Below the pieces are notes generated by a model. That model did not search any database, had not been told where the DNA came from, and saw only the letters and a program-made list of their open reading frames with translations. Below are positions 9,645 through 20,071 of a DNA stretch of 64,000 nucleotides, piece by piece. A program made the position numbers and the translations under genes. Each line of letters opens with the position of its first letter. Within the stretch, counting starts at the first letter, position 1. This DNA is from Cercophora sp. LCS_1 (Eukaryota; Ascomycota; Sordariomycetes; Sordariales; Lasiosphaeriaceae): positions 186,001 to 250,000 of the forward strand of contig JAPZLL010000025.1 of assembly GCA_036250225.1 (NCBI GenBank). Reading direction: 5' to 3'.

Positions 9645-10138
9645 GAGAAAGCTTGTCATGATCAAAACTTGGCCTCCACCACCTCCAAAACAAGCATCGC
9701 GAAAACCTAACTCTTGGCTGAAAAAAAGATGGTTGATGCCATCCCTGGTTAAAATGTGGATACAGCTGATGGGACTCGAATTCCGCCGAAGCGGCATCGA
9801 GACGTCTAGTTGGTTGGCGTGCGGGCGCAGGTGGAGAATAAACACCGGGAGACAGGGGTTGACTAGATACTAGATGCGGACAATAAGGAACTCAAGAGAG
9901 GCCTGGTTTCCCCATGATCCCCAATGCTTGATCCATTGCCAAGCATCAATAGTTCACAGGGCTAGATTGAGATAGTCGACTCCTTTTGAGGTGGATACGG
10001 AGAGGATTCCCTAGCTGGATAAAATCATGGCGATGCGCCTCTCCCGTGTTCTTGGTCTGTCGCCTCTCCGCCGAGTCGTTTTTGCAACGCCGCCAACGGT
10101 CGACCAAACACTCTTTGAGACGTCTCTCTCAGCCCATA
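9645..10138. other. intergenic region, no gene seen
   Basis: About 0.5 kb between the esterase and the Ser-rich protein. Open frames here are short and lack protein-like features. No repeats or clear promoter elements were found. Confidence 0.55.
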
Positions 10139-11105
10139 ATGCGCGTCACTCATTCGGTTTTGGCTGCTTGCGGCCGTGGCTTCGGCTAGCCGGTGCAAGC
10201 CGCGGACGTCAAAGTCGGTGTCGGCATCGGCATCGGTGTCGGGCTCCGTGTCGGGCTCCGTGTCATTGGCTCCGTTCAGCTCCGCGTCAGCTTCGGTTTC
10301 TTCGGTCTCGATCAGCCTCTCGGTTCCATCCTCGGTTGTCTCCGCATCGAGCGTCTACGTGTCGGTTTCGTCTGCCGAGTCCGTCTCCAGCGTTGTTTCC
10401 AGCGCCGTCTCCTCGGCCGTTTCCGTTTCGCCGTCGAGCGTCCCATCACCCGCATCATCCGTCGTCACAAGTGCCCCCCCATCGAGCGCCGTGTCTTCGG
10501 TCATCTCCTCTGCCCCATTCTCAAGCACCGCCCCCAGCTCCGCAAGCTCCGTCGTCCCATCCTCAGCCTCCTCCTCGGCCCTTGAGCCAGCCTCAACCAT
10601 CATCTCCAACTTTTGCCTCGAGGCAATCAACACCGATAAGACAAGCTACGGCTATAGCGTGCGAGCGATCAGCCCATCGTCCAACATTCTCATGGGCGCA
10701 CCCACGGACACATCTCGGCAAGTGGCCATGTTCAACCTCGATACCGTCTCCGGCGCTCTCACGCTCTACAACGCCCAGTGGGCCGGATACCACGTCCACG
10801 CGCCCGCGCCATTCGAGGGACAGACTATCCGCGTTATCCGCTTTGTGGCAGCGGTCCCCCAGGGCGCGTACCCGCTCCTGTGCTCGAATCCCGACGGCCA
10901 ATACACGTCTGGTTCGTTGATCGAGTGCGCCCTTACTGCGCCATCGAACGATGGTGTTGAGAGGATCTATAATTCGTTCCAGGCCCACCCGTCTAGCCCC
11001 GCTGGTACATGGAGTGTTCGGCTGACGGGTGAGGCACCCTCGGCTGGGTATTACGATTATGACGTGGGGATGTTCTTTGGGAATGATTGTGCTATCGTTG
11101 CTTAA
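10139..11105 (+). CDS. Ser/Val-rich secreted or cell-wall protein, start region out of frame
   Basis: The body reads in one frame from about 10143 to the stop at 11103-11105. It comprises a signal-peptide-like segment (SLIRFWLLAAVASASR), then ~120 residues made almost entirely of Ser, Val, Ala and Pro. A globular C-terminal part of ~170 residues follows, with Cys in NFCLEA, LLCSN, LIECAL and GNDCAIV. The stalk suggests heavy O-glycosylation and a wall or surface location. Oddly, the only nearby ATG (10139) is in a different frame by one base and would stop after 16 codons. The body frame has a stop (TAA) at 10137-10139. Reading ATG into the body needs one base fewer between 10139 and about 10148. 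This is either an assembly error, a recent frameshift or an unseen upstream exon. The family is not recognised. Confidence 0.55.
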
Positions 11106-11186
11106 GTGAGGAGAAGTTGATGATGGTGTGTCATAGACTGACAAAAAGTAGGTATCGGAAATGCGCTGTATCCATTACCCGCCTCT

Positions 11187-11784
11187 ATGCCCGCTGCTAC
11201 ACCCGCTGTCCCGGAGCTTAGCTCTCAGCTCGCCACACAGCTTGAGGACATCCAGCGTCAACTAGAGGCCGTTCAACTAGAGGCCGTTCAACTCGAGGGT
11301 CAAGGAATCTCAGGGAAAGCTGGCAGCTGCTCAAGAGAAACTGCAGGCGGGACTCGACGCGGTGAAGGACTGGCAGGAGTTGGTCATTAAAATTGATCGT
11401 TGAAAGCGGCTTTTCCGCAGGTACGGGGTGGCGTTACGATTAGGAAGGGTGGGTTGAGGTTTCGGTGATCTCTGGTCATACATGATCCTGTGAACAAAAT
11501 TTGTAACTTCCTCGGCAATAAGTACCACAGCGCAGCAGGCTTTAGGGCCTCTTCACCCGCATTTGGGTGACCCAAAAACGGAAACGAGCAAGCTAAACGT
11601 CTCAACGCCGTGGGAGGTAGAGATCGACCTTGTCAAGTTTGGGCGACTCCGCTTTGGACCGGTCTTCTGCGTCATGATCACTTTCGCCCCCGTGATGATG
11701 TTTGCTCTCATACTACTGCTCAGTGAGTTTGTCCTTTTCCTGTCCTTTTCCATTTGCTTGCTGATAGAGGTAAAGAAGCGATGA
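11187..11784 (+). pseudogene. fragmentary coiled-coil plus membrane-helix gene, probably decayed
   Basis: From 11187 a frame reads a Leu/Gln heptad pattern (LEDIQRQLEAVQLEAVQLE). The same coiled coil continues in another frame (KESQGKLAAAQEKLQ through VKDWQELVIKID) to a stop at 11398-11400, so a one-base shift near 11297 is needed. At 11570-11740 another frame encodes a hydrophobic helix (FGPVFCVMITFAPVMMFAL) ahead of a GTGAGT donor at 11731; splicing to the AG at 11769 would end in a basic KVKKR tail. Together they look like remains of a coiled-coil protein with a membrane anchor, but the middle is not continuous. A 15-bp in-frame duplication (11259-11288) sits in the coiled coil. Function unknown, and the link between the parts is an inference. 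Confidence 0.3.
11259..11288 (+). repeat. 15-bp tandem duplication inside a coiled-coil frame
   Basis: CAACTAGAGGCCGTT occurs twice in a row and adds one QLEAV heptad-like unit to the reading frame. Confidence 0.85.
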
Positions 11785-12795
11785 TGTCGGACGACGATAC
11801 GGGTCGACCGCATATCGAGACCCTTGCAAGGCTTTAGGACATCCAGTTTCGTCTCGACGAGGTTTTGATCAGGCTTTCCAAGCTTGAAGCTCGAAGACTT
11901 TGAACAAAAGTTGATACCTCGTTGGTCGGTGGCTTCTTTGGGAACTGGTAAAGATTTCTGGGTAGGGCCGAGGCTGTTGTAGTGGTTCTGGGGTAGACTT
12001 TGATCGTTGAAAGGCGCACGGATTGCAAGTCCGCCTCGAGAATTGAGAGTGAGGATGCATGCGGATGTGTGTATTGTTCGTCCGATTCAGATATTGCACA
12101 ATAACACCTGTAGCTAATTACAGTAGCCAACCTCCTTCCCGCGACCCCTGGGGAATATCGGACACATTGTCGCTGGAGAATCGTCTGCTTCGTATGCCCG
12201 TCTCCAATCCTCATCAACCAGCCCGGGGGAGGAATGAACGCTGCATGAATACACAGCTAAAACCGTGACCATTTCATTTCGCAGCCGTTTCCCCCAACAG
12301 GCCACCTAAAGCCTTGCCCTCGTGCAATCAGCTTGGCGGACGAAGTCGACTGATCAAGGGTCAAAACCAGCGTTGGCAAAATCGTAAAGACGTGATTGTC
12401 GCAGTTCGTTTCGACCCCAGGCCGCTCATCCACGGCTCGACGAGAGATACGGAGAGCCGAAAGCACAACCCTGCGACCTGTATCACTTCATCGGGCCCCG
12501 ACGGCCTGCCACGCCGGTGCAGAAGGCACGGCACGGGAGATTGCGCACCCCTAGTGGTGAGAGACAAAAGTCACCTGCGTCGGACCTTTCCGCCCGCGAC
12601 GCAGCTGCCCCCTGCTGCACGTGGCGCCTGCTGTGCCGCTGGATAACCGAAACCGACTCGCCGGAGGCAGCCGCGGAACGCCATTGCATCTCGCATCTGA
12701 GGCTGCGACCCAATGTCCGAAAAAAGGCGTGAAGCCTCTGTTTCGGACGCAGGAGGTCGGATGCAGCCATCTTGAATGACTGAGCGCGTGTTTGC
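11785..12795. other. intergenic region, nothing recognised
   Basis: About 1 kb with only short frames on both strands and no domain-like sequence. The right end is the 3' side of the Dabb gene. Confidence 0.55.
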
Positions 12796-13282
12796 TCACC
12801 ACACGTCGACCCTCGCAATGAGGGGCTTGATGTCCCGCTGGAACTCGGCGTGGGCGGGGTCGTGCTGGAGAAAGTAATCCCGCTCGTCCGAGTTCTCGAA
12901 CTGGACGACAAACATGTGCGTGTGGCCGTTCTGGGGCGAGTCCGACGGGATGCCGTCGTCAATGTTGACGATGTAGGGCTTCCCGGTGTACGGATGGACA
13001 GAATCGTCGATGAGTGTAGTCATCCTCTCGCATGCCTGACTTTGTTAGATGCTGGCCTTCCCATGGGATGGCGATACATACCGCATCGATGGTGCCTGTG
13101 CTGACGCCGTCCTTGAACTGGTACATGACGACGTGGTTGACGATGCTGCTGCCCCGCTGGCGGTGCGCCGGTGTGATGCCTAACGGGTCGAGGAGAGCGA
13201 GACCGACCAGACCGCACACACCGAGGGACAGCGCCATGGCCTTGCCCACGCGGCGCTGGGAGGTGGTGCTCTTGTCGGTCAT
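12796..13282 (-). CDS. stress-response A/B-barrel (Dabb) domain protein with N-terminal hydrophobic segment
   Basis: Two exons: 13282-13082 and 13035-12796, joined by a 46-nt intron with donor GTATGT and acceptor TCAG, phase 0. The product has 146 residues. Residues ~14-36 are hydrophobic (AMALSLGVCGLVGLALL), a signal peptide or membrane anchor. The Dabb domain follows: SIVNHVVMYQFKDG begins the first strand, then a helix across the splice junction (TIDA/ACERM), GKPYIVNIDDG, the HTHMFVVQFEN strand, DYFLQHDPAHAEF and the final IARVDVW strand. Dabb domains form dimeric alpha/beta barrels and are induced by stress. Some members are cyclases or olivetolic-acid-cyclase-like enzymes, but most are uncharacterised. 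The start was chosen because the domain needs the upstream exon for its first strand. Confidence 0.82.
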
Positions 13283-14221
13283 GATTGCGTGTCGGGCGAG
13301 AGACGTGATGAGTTGAGGTCTGGCAGCGCTGCCTGTCCTCCGTCGGCGATTGGGAGACACATGGTGTTTAAAGGGTGCAGGCAGGAGGGAGTGCGCGGGG
13401 GACTACCGAGATTTGCGTTTCCGCGCTCAATGCTCCTCGGAACGTGCAAACAGAATGCGTCAATACGCGGGGGTTTTCCCATCCAATAGTGAAGTGGGCC
13501 GGCGCGTTCTAGATTGGCTGCGCCCCGTTCCCCTTTCAAAGCAGCGAGCTCTCCTTGGCTCGGTTGCGGCCGGTTGAACCAACGAGTCGGGCGATGGACC
13601 GCTCCTGTGAGGCCTTTTCCCGACCGAGCAGTCCGGAATGAAACCGTGCATCGGGTGTGCCTGAACGTTGGCGCCTTCAGCTGGCTTGGCACACGCGCCG
13701 TGGCTGAAGCTTGATCGGCAGAGACCAGTCTAGATCCGTATTCGCGGGAAACGAAACCTCGTACCTGGGAAGGATCAAGCTGACCAGCCAGCGAGCTCCT
13801 GCCCTTGTTGGCCGGCTTGCGCCATTCTTGGTCAAAGGTGCCTTGCACTTTCCGCTTCACTTTCCGCTTCACTTTCCGCCCAGGAGCCGAATGGGCGTGA
13901 GGATCAATCAGGAGGATAGCAAAGGGGATGCATCCAGGCATCGGGATGAGTCGGGCCAGCGAACGTTCGGTCGCGCTCTGGCGCGTCGATGCTGTTCCGC
14001 CGAAGGGGCACCCAAACGCCTGTAAACCCCGCCACGTGCTCGCCTTCCCGCGACCGCGTTCCGCGGCCCCGCCTCCTCGACAGGTTAATCGGCCTGTCCC
14101 ACCAATCTCCCCCGCATTGGCCTCAATATTCTGTGCATGGATTGCCCCTCACCGGGATCTTTGCACGCCATCGCCGCCTCTCTCACGAAAGCCCGCAACG
14201 GCCCTTCAACAACAAAGTTCA
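13283..14221. other. divergent intergenic region with a 12-bp repeat
   Basis: Lies between the starts of the Dabb gene (minus) and the aldo-keto reductase (plus). It holds a short tandem repeat at 13846-13879. Open frames on both strands have no protein-like features. Confidence 0.6.
13846..13879. repeat. 12-bp tandem repeat, about 2.8 copies
   Basis: The unit CACTTTCCGCTT is repeated nearly three times in non-coding sequence. Confidence 0.85.
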
Positions 14222-15406
14222 ATGCTAAAGAAGATGGCGCCCCTTACCCTCCAAACCGCGATCAAGCTGCCCAGCGGCTTCGAGATCCCGCAGCTCGGGT
14301 TCGGAGTACGTCAGCCCCCCCGGACGCCTGTGCGCCGCCCCATGCTGAATGCTGAACGATATTTCTGCAGGTCTGGCAAATGTGAGACAGTCACAAACAA
14401 AAGTTCCCTCGAGCAAAATTTGCACTCACCACAACCCATTCTATTATTGGCGTCCGAGACATTCATGGGAGTGGATGCCACCGGGCTGTCGGGTCCGGGG
14501 ATGCAGCTCCTTTTCCTTTTTTGAACTCCTTGAATTGTCGCTGATTCCAGCCCAGTCCGAACAGGGATGCCGAAGCGATTGTGGGAAAAGCTTTTGAGGC
14601 TGGTTATCGCCACGTACCAATCCCTGTCCTTCTCCATTTTCCTCCTGGACTGATTGTTACCCCGGCAGATAGACTCAGCCGCACTCTATCGCAATGAGGC
14701 GGGTTGCGGGAAGGCCATCCAGTCTCTGTTGTCTTCAATCCCGCGCGACCAGGTTTTCTTCACTTCCAAGGTCCCCTCGTCCAAGATCAACTACAAGGAT
14801 GCCAAGGCCCAAGTTGACACGACGCTCAAGGAGACGGGACTTTCTTACATCGACTTGATGCTGTTGCATGCACCGTTCGGAGGGTCTGCGAACCGAAAGG
14901 GCGCCTGGAAGGCCCTCGTCGAAGCTGTCGAGGAAGGCAAAGTCCGGAGTATCGGTGTCAGCAACTATGGTGTTCACCATCTTGATGAACTGGAGACACA
15001 TATCAAGGAGCTTGAGGCCGAACGTGGTGAGGGCAAGGGCGGTGTCCTAAGCATTGGCCAGTGGGAGATTCATCCTTGGTGTGCTCGTAACGACATTGCT
15101 GAGTGGTGTGCCAAGAGAGGTGTCGCCGTTCAGGCCTACAGTCCCTTGGTCCGCGGCGAGAGATGGGGCGAGCCAGTCTTGAGGAAGCTGGCCGAGAAGT
15201 ACGGAAAGACTCAGGCCCAGGTGTTGGTGAGGTGGAGCTTGCAGAAGGGGTATATCCCGCTGCCCAAGAGCGCGACGCCGGCACGAATCACGGAGAATGC
15301 CGATGTTTATGGCTTCGAGTTGACACACGAGGAGGTGGACGAACTGGAGACGGAGGAGTACGAGCCGGTTTGCTGGGATCCCACCATCCTGCGTTTGGAG
15401 AAGTAA
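14222..15406 (+). CDS. aldo-keto reductase with an 11-nt microexon
   Basis: Four exons are inferred: 14222-14305, 14371-14381, 14556-14613 and 14669-15406. They join in phase to give 296 residues, typical for the AKR family. The microexon (GTCTGGCAAAT) supplies V-W-Q and most of an Ile codon. Together with the next exon this restores the conserved run GFG-VWQ-IPNRDAEAIV. The catalytic tetrad is complete: Asp53 and Tyr58 in IDSAALY, Lys85 in FTSK, and His118 in LMLLHAPFG. GVSNYG, IGQWEIHPW, AYSPL and the cofactor-binding PKSATPARI segment are all present. It should reduce carbonyls with NADPH in the cytosol; the substrate is unknown. For exon 3, the acceptor at 14555 is required by phase; the nearer AG at 14550 would break the frame. 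Translation may start at either Met1 or Met5. Confidence 0.9.
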
Positions 15407-16309
15407 GTCTATGCCCGCTAGTTGTGATTTGGTCAATTTCTTCGCGAAATGAACGGGCTACGGAATGAAGATACAATCTTGACTAGTTCTACTCAATGGG
15501 TTGCCGAGCAGAATGCCTGCCTGGTGTGAAATTCCCAACTCCTATCCAGTTTGCCAGATTGTCCGTGATGCCAATGATTGGCCGAGACCGGGTGTTGGTC
15601 AGGCTGTAGAAAACGGCCTCCATTGGCTCTTCCCTTGCACCTCTCAAGCCGATCGCTGGCACACAATCAGCTGTCGTCGGACATTCTGAATGAGGGAAAA
15701 GCCACCTGACGGAATCGGAAGAAGAACCACGAGAGGCCTTCCCGTGATCTTGCAGCCAAGCGACAAATTTGGCCGGGAGCCTGGCAGCCAGCTCAACCTA
15801 GACCCTGGAAAACATGTTCAAGAGGAGGAAACTTCGAGAACACCACAAGACACAGGGCTCACTGTGGTATGAGCCAGATGACTCTCCGGTGGAGACTCCT
15901 GTTTATTGAGATTTGCTTTGAGATGTTGTGTTCCAAAGATGAACCTTGCGTCCTCTTCTAATTTAATCCACCACAAGGCTTCCTGAAATCGCCAGAGATG
16001 TTCTTCTGCGTGGATGATAGGGACAAGTGCGGGAAGCAGATTGGCTAGTTAAACTTGGCTGCCTGATGACTCCGGCGAATAATGGTTTTTTTTTTTTTTT
16101 TGGTTCTGATGCACTCCCAGCCAATCGTAGGGGCATCACTGGCCGACGAGAAGTCGGGGTCGCGGTTCCGGGAAAATTATCATGCGAGAGAGGTATAACT
16201 CCTCCCCGAATCCCGCCGTGGGGGGAGGGACTTTTGGTTCTGGCCACACCCTATCTCATCGCTCGGAGCATGTCCACGGAAATCTTGCATCGACCGTACC
16301 GCAACGGCA
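15407..16309. other. intergenic region with a 16-base T run
   Basis: About 0.9 kb with no recognisable gene. A run of 16 T occurs at 16086-16101. The last ~150 bp should be the promoter of the hydrolase-NACHT gene. Confidence 0.6.
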
Positions 16310-19300
16310 ATGAACAGCACTTGTTCCAGCACCGGAATTCCCGTCGCGTATGAGCCGCACGAGGGAAAACCTGCTGTTGAGTAAGTCATAGTGTAAATTG
16401 GACGTTGCGTTTCACCCTTCTTTCGCGGCGCTAATTGATGGTTGAAAATTAGCATTATCTTTGTTCATGGGCTGCAGGGACATCCTCACCGAACATGGGC
16501 CAAGCAATCCGCTATCAAGCCTCCAGTCTCGTCATCAATGGCAGAGAAGCCCCAATCTAGAAGCCGCGAGCTACTGCCACGACGTTTGCTGTCGAGGGTT
16601 TCTTCGTCTCGGTCAAAGAATGACATGCCCACTACCGCCACTGTGCGTGTGGGCAGTACCAACACATTAGAAACGGAGAGCTCGGTTGCTCCGTCCACGG
16701 CCTCTGTGTTCTGGCCTGCAGACTTGCTGCCACAGGACTGCCCACAGGCGCGCGTCTTGATGTGTGGCTATGACACCAAGGTCACAAACTACATGTCCAG
16801 TTCAACAAAGGTGGTATTTACTCCCATGCAAAGGATTTATTATTTTCCCTGTCCAGGTACATTGTCGATGGTCGACCACTTGTGTTTGTTGCACATAGTC
16901 TCGGGGGTGTAATCGTCAAAGAGGTAATATGCTTGTCCGTCCTCAACCCTTCTCTGTCGTATAGCTGAAGCTCCTGGCTAGATGCTCGCGATATCGGAAA
17001 ATTCTTCGGATGGCAGCGAAAAGGTCGTCGAGTTTACCACCGGCGTGATGTTTCTTGGGACGTCACACCGAGGCAGCCCTGAGTTTGGAGCCGCCGGAGG
17101 CTTTGCCCGGTCCTTCCTCAGCGGTATCGGTGTTGACACCACGCCGGCGATCCTAGACGCTCTGCGTCTCAAGACTTCAAACTTGGAACGTGCCCAGGAG
17201 CGTTTCTCTGCTCTTTGGGGCAAGTGCAGGTTCCGGGTCAAAACCTTCCAGGAGGGCCTAGGGCTGTCGGGCATCAGCATCGGCGTGCTTGGTGATAAAG
17301 TGGTTCCGGACTATTCGTCCTCCCTGGGGGATCACCGTGAGAGGACAGAGACTATCCAGGCAAACCACCGTGAGATGTGCCGATTTCATGGATTTGGTGA
17401 CCCCGGATACATCAAAGTTTCAGCTGAGCTCAAGCTGATGTGCAGTCAAGGAAAAGAAACGAATGACGGAGAGACAGCAAACCAGCATGACCCCAAAAGA
17501 AGTAAAGGATCGATTATCGAAAGACCCGTGGGCGCAGAGCCCAGGACTAGTGAAACGACAACTCACCCGCGAGGCTTTACGGAAGATGAGAAGGTTTGTC
17601 TGCAGGCATTATGGTTTCCAGCCATCATGTCCCGCCACTCAAGCTTGACAAAACCAGCCGACAACACGTCCGACTGGCTCTTCGAAGAACATTTGTATGA
17701 AGAATGGGTCTCTGGGACTAATCGCGAAGGTTCACATGGCCTGCTCTGGAAAGTCAGTGCTGATGAAAGAAGCGTACCCGTCGAGCAAGAGAGGTAGGGG
17801 AGGGTTGCGATTGGTTGATTGCTGCATTCTTTTTCAACTCTAAAGGGGTTGAGGTTGAACACTCGCTTGCTGGACTCTTCCGGTCGTTGTTGCACCAGTT
17901 ATTGCCCGCCAGCCGCAGCCGCCTTTCTCGGTACAGCCCCGAGTTTCATGCGCGTACGACATGGGTTGAAACGAGAGGAGACAATGGCAACCTGCCCTGG
18001 AGCGTTGAAGAGCTACAAGATATGACCCAGTCGATTTTGGTTGACCAGCCACGGGGGAGGGAGGTCTACATCTTTGTTGATGCGTTAGACGACTGTGATC
18101 CTGGACATGCCCGATCACAAGCGTTTTTCTGGCGAGCGGTCACTCAACAGGCAGACGAGAACGGTGTCCGCCTGAAAGTGCTCCTTGCAAGCCGAAACTT
18201 CCCTCTCATCACGCTCAACAGCTGCCCCGAGATTGTCGTTGACCGCCACAACCACCGGGACATAGCGACGTATGTTAATCACAGGTTCAGCCTCGCCATT
18301 TCTGCAAAAGAGAGAAGATGGAAAGAGCTGCGGGACGCTATTCTGCAAAAGGCTAGGGGTGTGTTCCTCTGGGTTGTTCTGGTTGTCGACGAGCTGTTGC
18401 AATTGTGGGACGAGGGATGGGGATTTGATGTATTGCTGAAGTGTGTCAGGTTCTTGCCACCAGAGCTTCACAAATTGTTCATCCGACTGCTCGCCACCAT
18501 GACAAGCGATGAACGAAAGCTGGCTCAACGACTCTTGGAATGGGCTATCCTTAGCACGAGGCCACTTAGAATCCATGAATGGCACCATATACTCGAATTC
18601 ATCAAGCAACCGGCTCCCTCGTCTCTCGCCAGCTGCTCGAAAGAGGACGGCCAGTTGGAGAGAAAGATAAGAAGCTTATCTAGAGGCCTGCTGGAAATAG
18701 TCGCAACCCCCGCCGCCTCGTCGGACGACGGTACCGAATCCTCGGTGTCGGTACGTGTTGGCGCCGGATCCATGGACTCGAATCACAGCGGCAGCCGTTC
18801 AGTCCAAGTCGTGCATGAATCAGTTCGTCAATTCTTCATAGAATTTTCAAAACAGGGTGGCGGCATGCAGACCAAGAGCGTGGGCAATTGCCACTTGTCA
18901 ATCATGGAGGTCTGTCTTGACTACATTGGAATCGTGGAGCTAAACGCTCTGATCGATGCGCGGGACGTCGCCTGGCGGAATGATACCTCGGCGGTAGTCA
19001 ATCGCCGGAGCGTGGGCTCGAGCCGGCTTGATGATGCCAACGATAACTCATTGGTTTTGATAGGGCTTGCAGAAGGGATTGCCCATCATGGCGGCTGGAG
19101 GGCGTCCGGTCAGTTCCGTCGTACCAAGGAGTGGGTAGTTGACATGAGCGGAGACGAGACAACAAAGGAACCTGAGGCGAATACCGGGATCCAATTTTCA
19201 GCGATACCGCTATCCCCTCCACCATCCATCCGAAGGCAGCCATCGATCGAGTCACAAACACTGGAAGCCCACCCAGCACTTTTGATGTATGCCGTTCATG

Positions 19301-19710
19301 AGCTGTTCACCCACGCACAACTGGCTCACAAGTTTGGAGCTGATCTGGGCAGATTCCTCAACCGTTTGTCAATGGGGCCGACCTGGGAACGATAGCTATT
19401 GCTAAAAGAAGACGTGTCACCAGAAACAAGCCTCGAGATGTACTTGGCAGAACGGTTTCCCGGACTGACAGAAACCAAGGCAGCCGGTCAAACTCAACCA
19501 GGGGTACAGTGTGACAAGGTGGATACCGAACCAGAAATGCAGGAAGGCCTACATAGGAAGATCAGCGCCGAAAGCGTTAGCAGCGCAAAAAGCGACATGA
19601 GTGCTCGAAGCAGGAATAGTGTAAACAGCTTTTGTTCAGCCGAAAGCTTTACGCGGTCTACCAGGGGCGCCAGCAGGACGAAGCGGTACCAGAAATCTGC
19701 CAAGATTTAG
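16310..19710 (+). pseudogene. alpha/beta-hydrolase (SesB-like)-NACHT STAND/NLR gene, broken
   Basis: Exon 1 (16310-16380) and exon 2 (from 16453) splice in phase into IIFVHGLQGHPHRTWAK, the start of a DUF676/SesB-type hydrolase. The nucleophile motif VFVAHSLGGVIVKE (to 16923) is followed by a 58-nt intron and then FLGTSHRGS. Downstream come a P-loop (MACSGKSVLMKEA, near 17735-17775), AAFFFNSKG, the Walker B strand VYIFVDALDDC (18064 on), and LLASR and RW/FLWVVLVVDEL blocks of a NACHT module. Between conserved blocks the frame changes three times, near 16781-16801, 17708-17730 and 17770-17790. An in-frame TAG at 19393-19395 interrupts WER-LLLKED, where a TGG Trp would be expected, before the frame ends at 19710. 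No WD, ankyrin or TPR repeats are seen. Intact relatives sense non-self and drive incompatibility; this copy looks inactive. Confidence 0.75.
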
Positions 19711-20071
19711 CATCCGAGTTGAGGATGCTAGCGAACCTGGTGGTTTACCAAACCCGGACCGCCAACCGGGGTAAAGTGTTTGGGATCAAGACTGCAAGGC
19801 CAAGGCAAATCTCCCCCGTGTTCGTGTAAGGCTGGCTTACGTTATATATTTTGCGAAAAATACAAATGTTGTGCTATCTAGAAGTTTTAAGGTGGCCATT
19901 AAAAGACAGGCCGAATTGAGAAGTGCCTGGGCGGCCGTCAAGGAATGAATGGGTGTGGGTGCGCACAAAGGTACACTAGGAAATACGCGGTTCATGCCTA
20001 AAGTAACAAACTAGCCTCTCGACCAAGAGAGTTAACACCATCGACAGCTTCACAGCGGGTGTTTACCTACC
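19711..20071. other. convergent intergenic spacer
   Basis: Lies between the 3' ends of the broken NACHT gene and the amidoligase gene. It is A/T-richer than its surroundings and fits 3' untranslated regions. No gene seen. Confidence 0.55.

Noticed and set aside
1935..15406. A secondary-metabolite cluster (SDR, SnoaL-like, esterase, Dabb, aldo-keto reductase)
   Set aside because: No polyketide synthase, peptide synthetase, terpene cyclase or cluster regulator is present; these families also occur singly.
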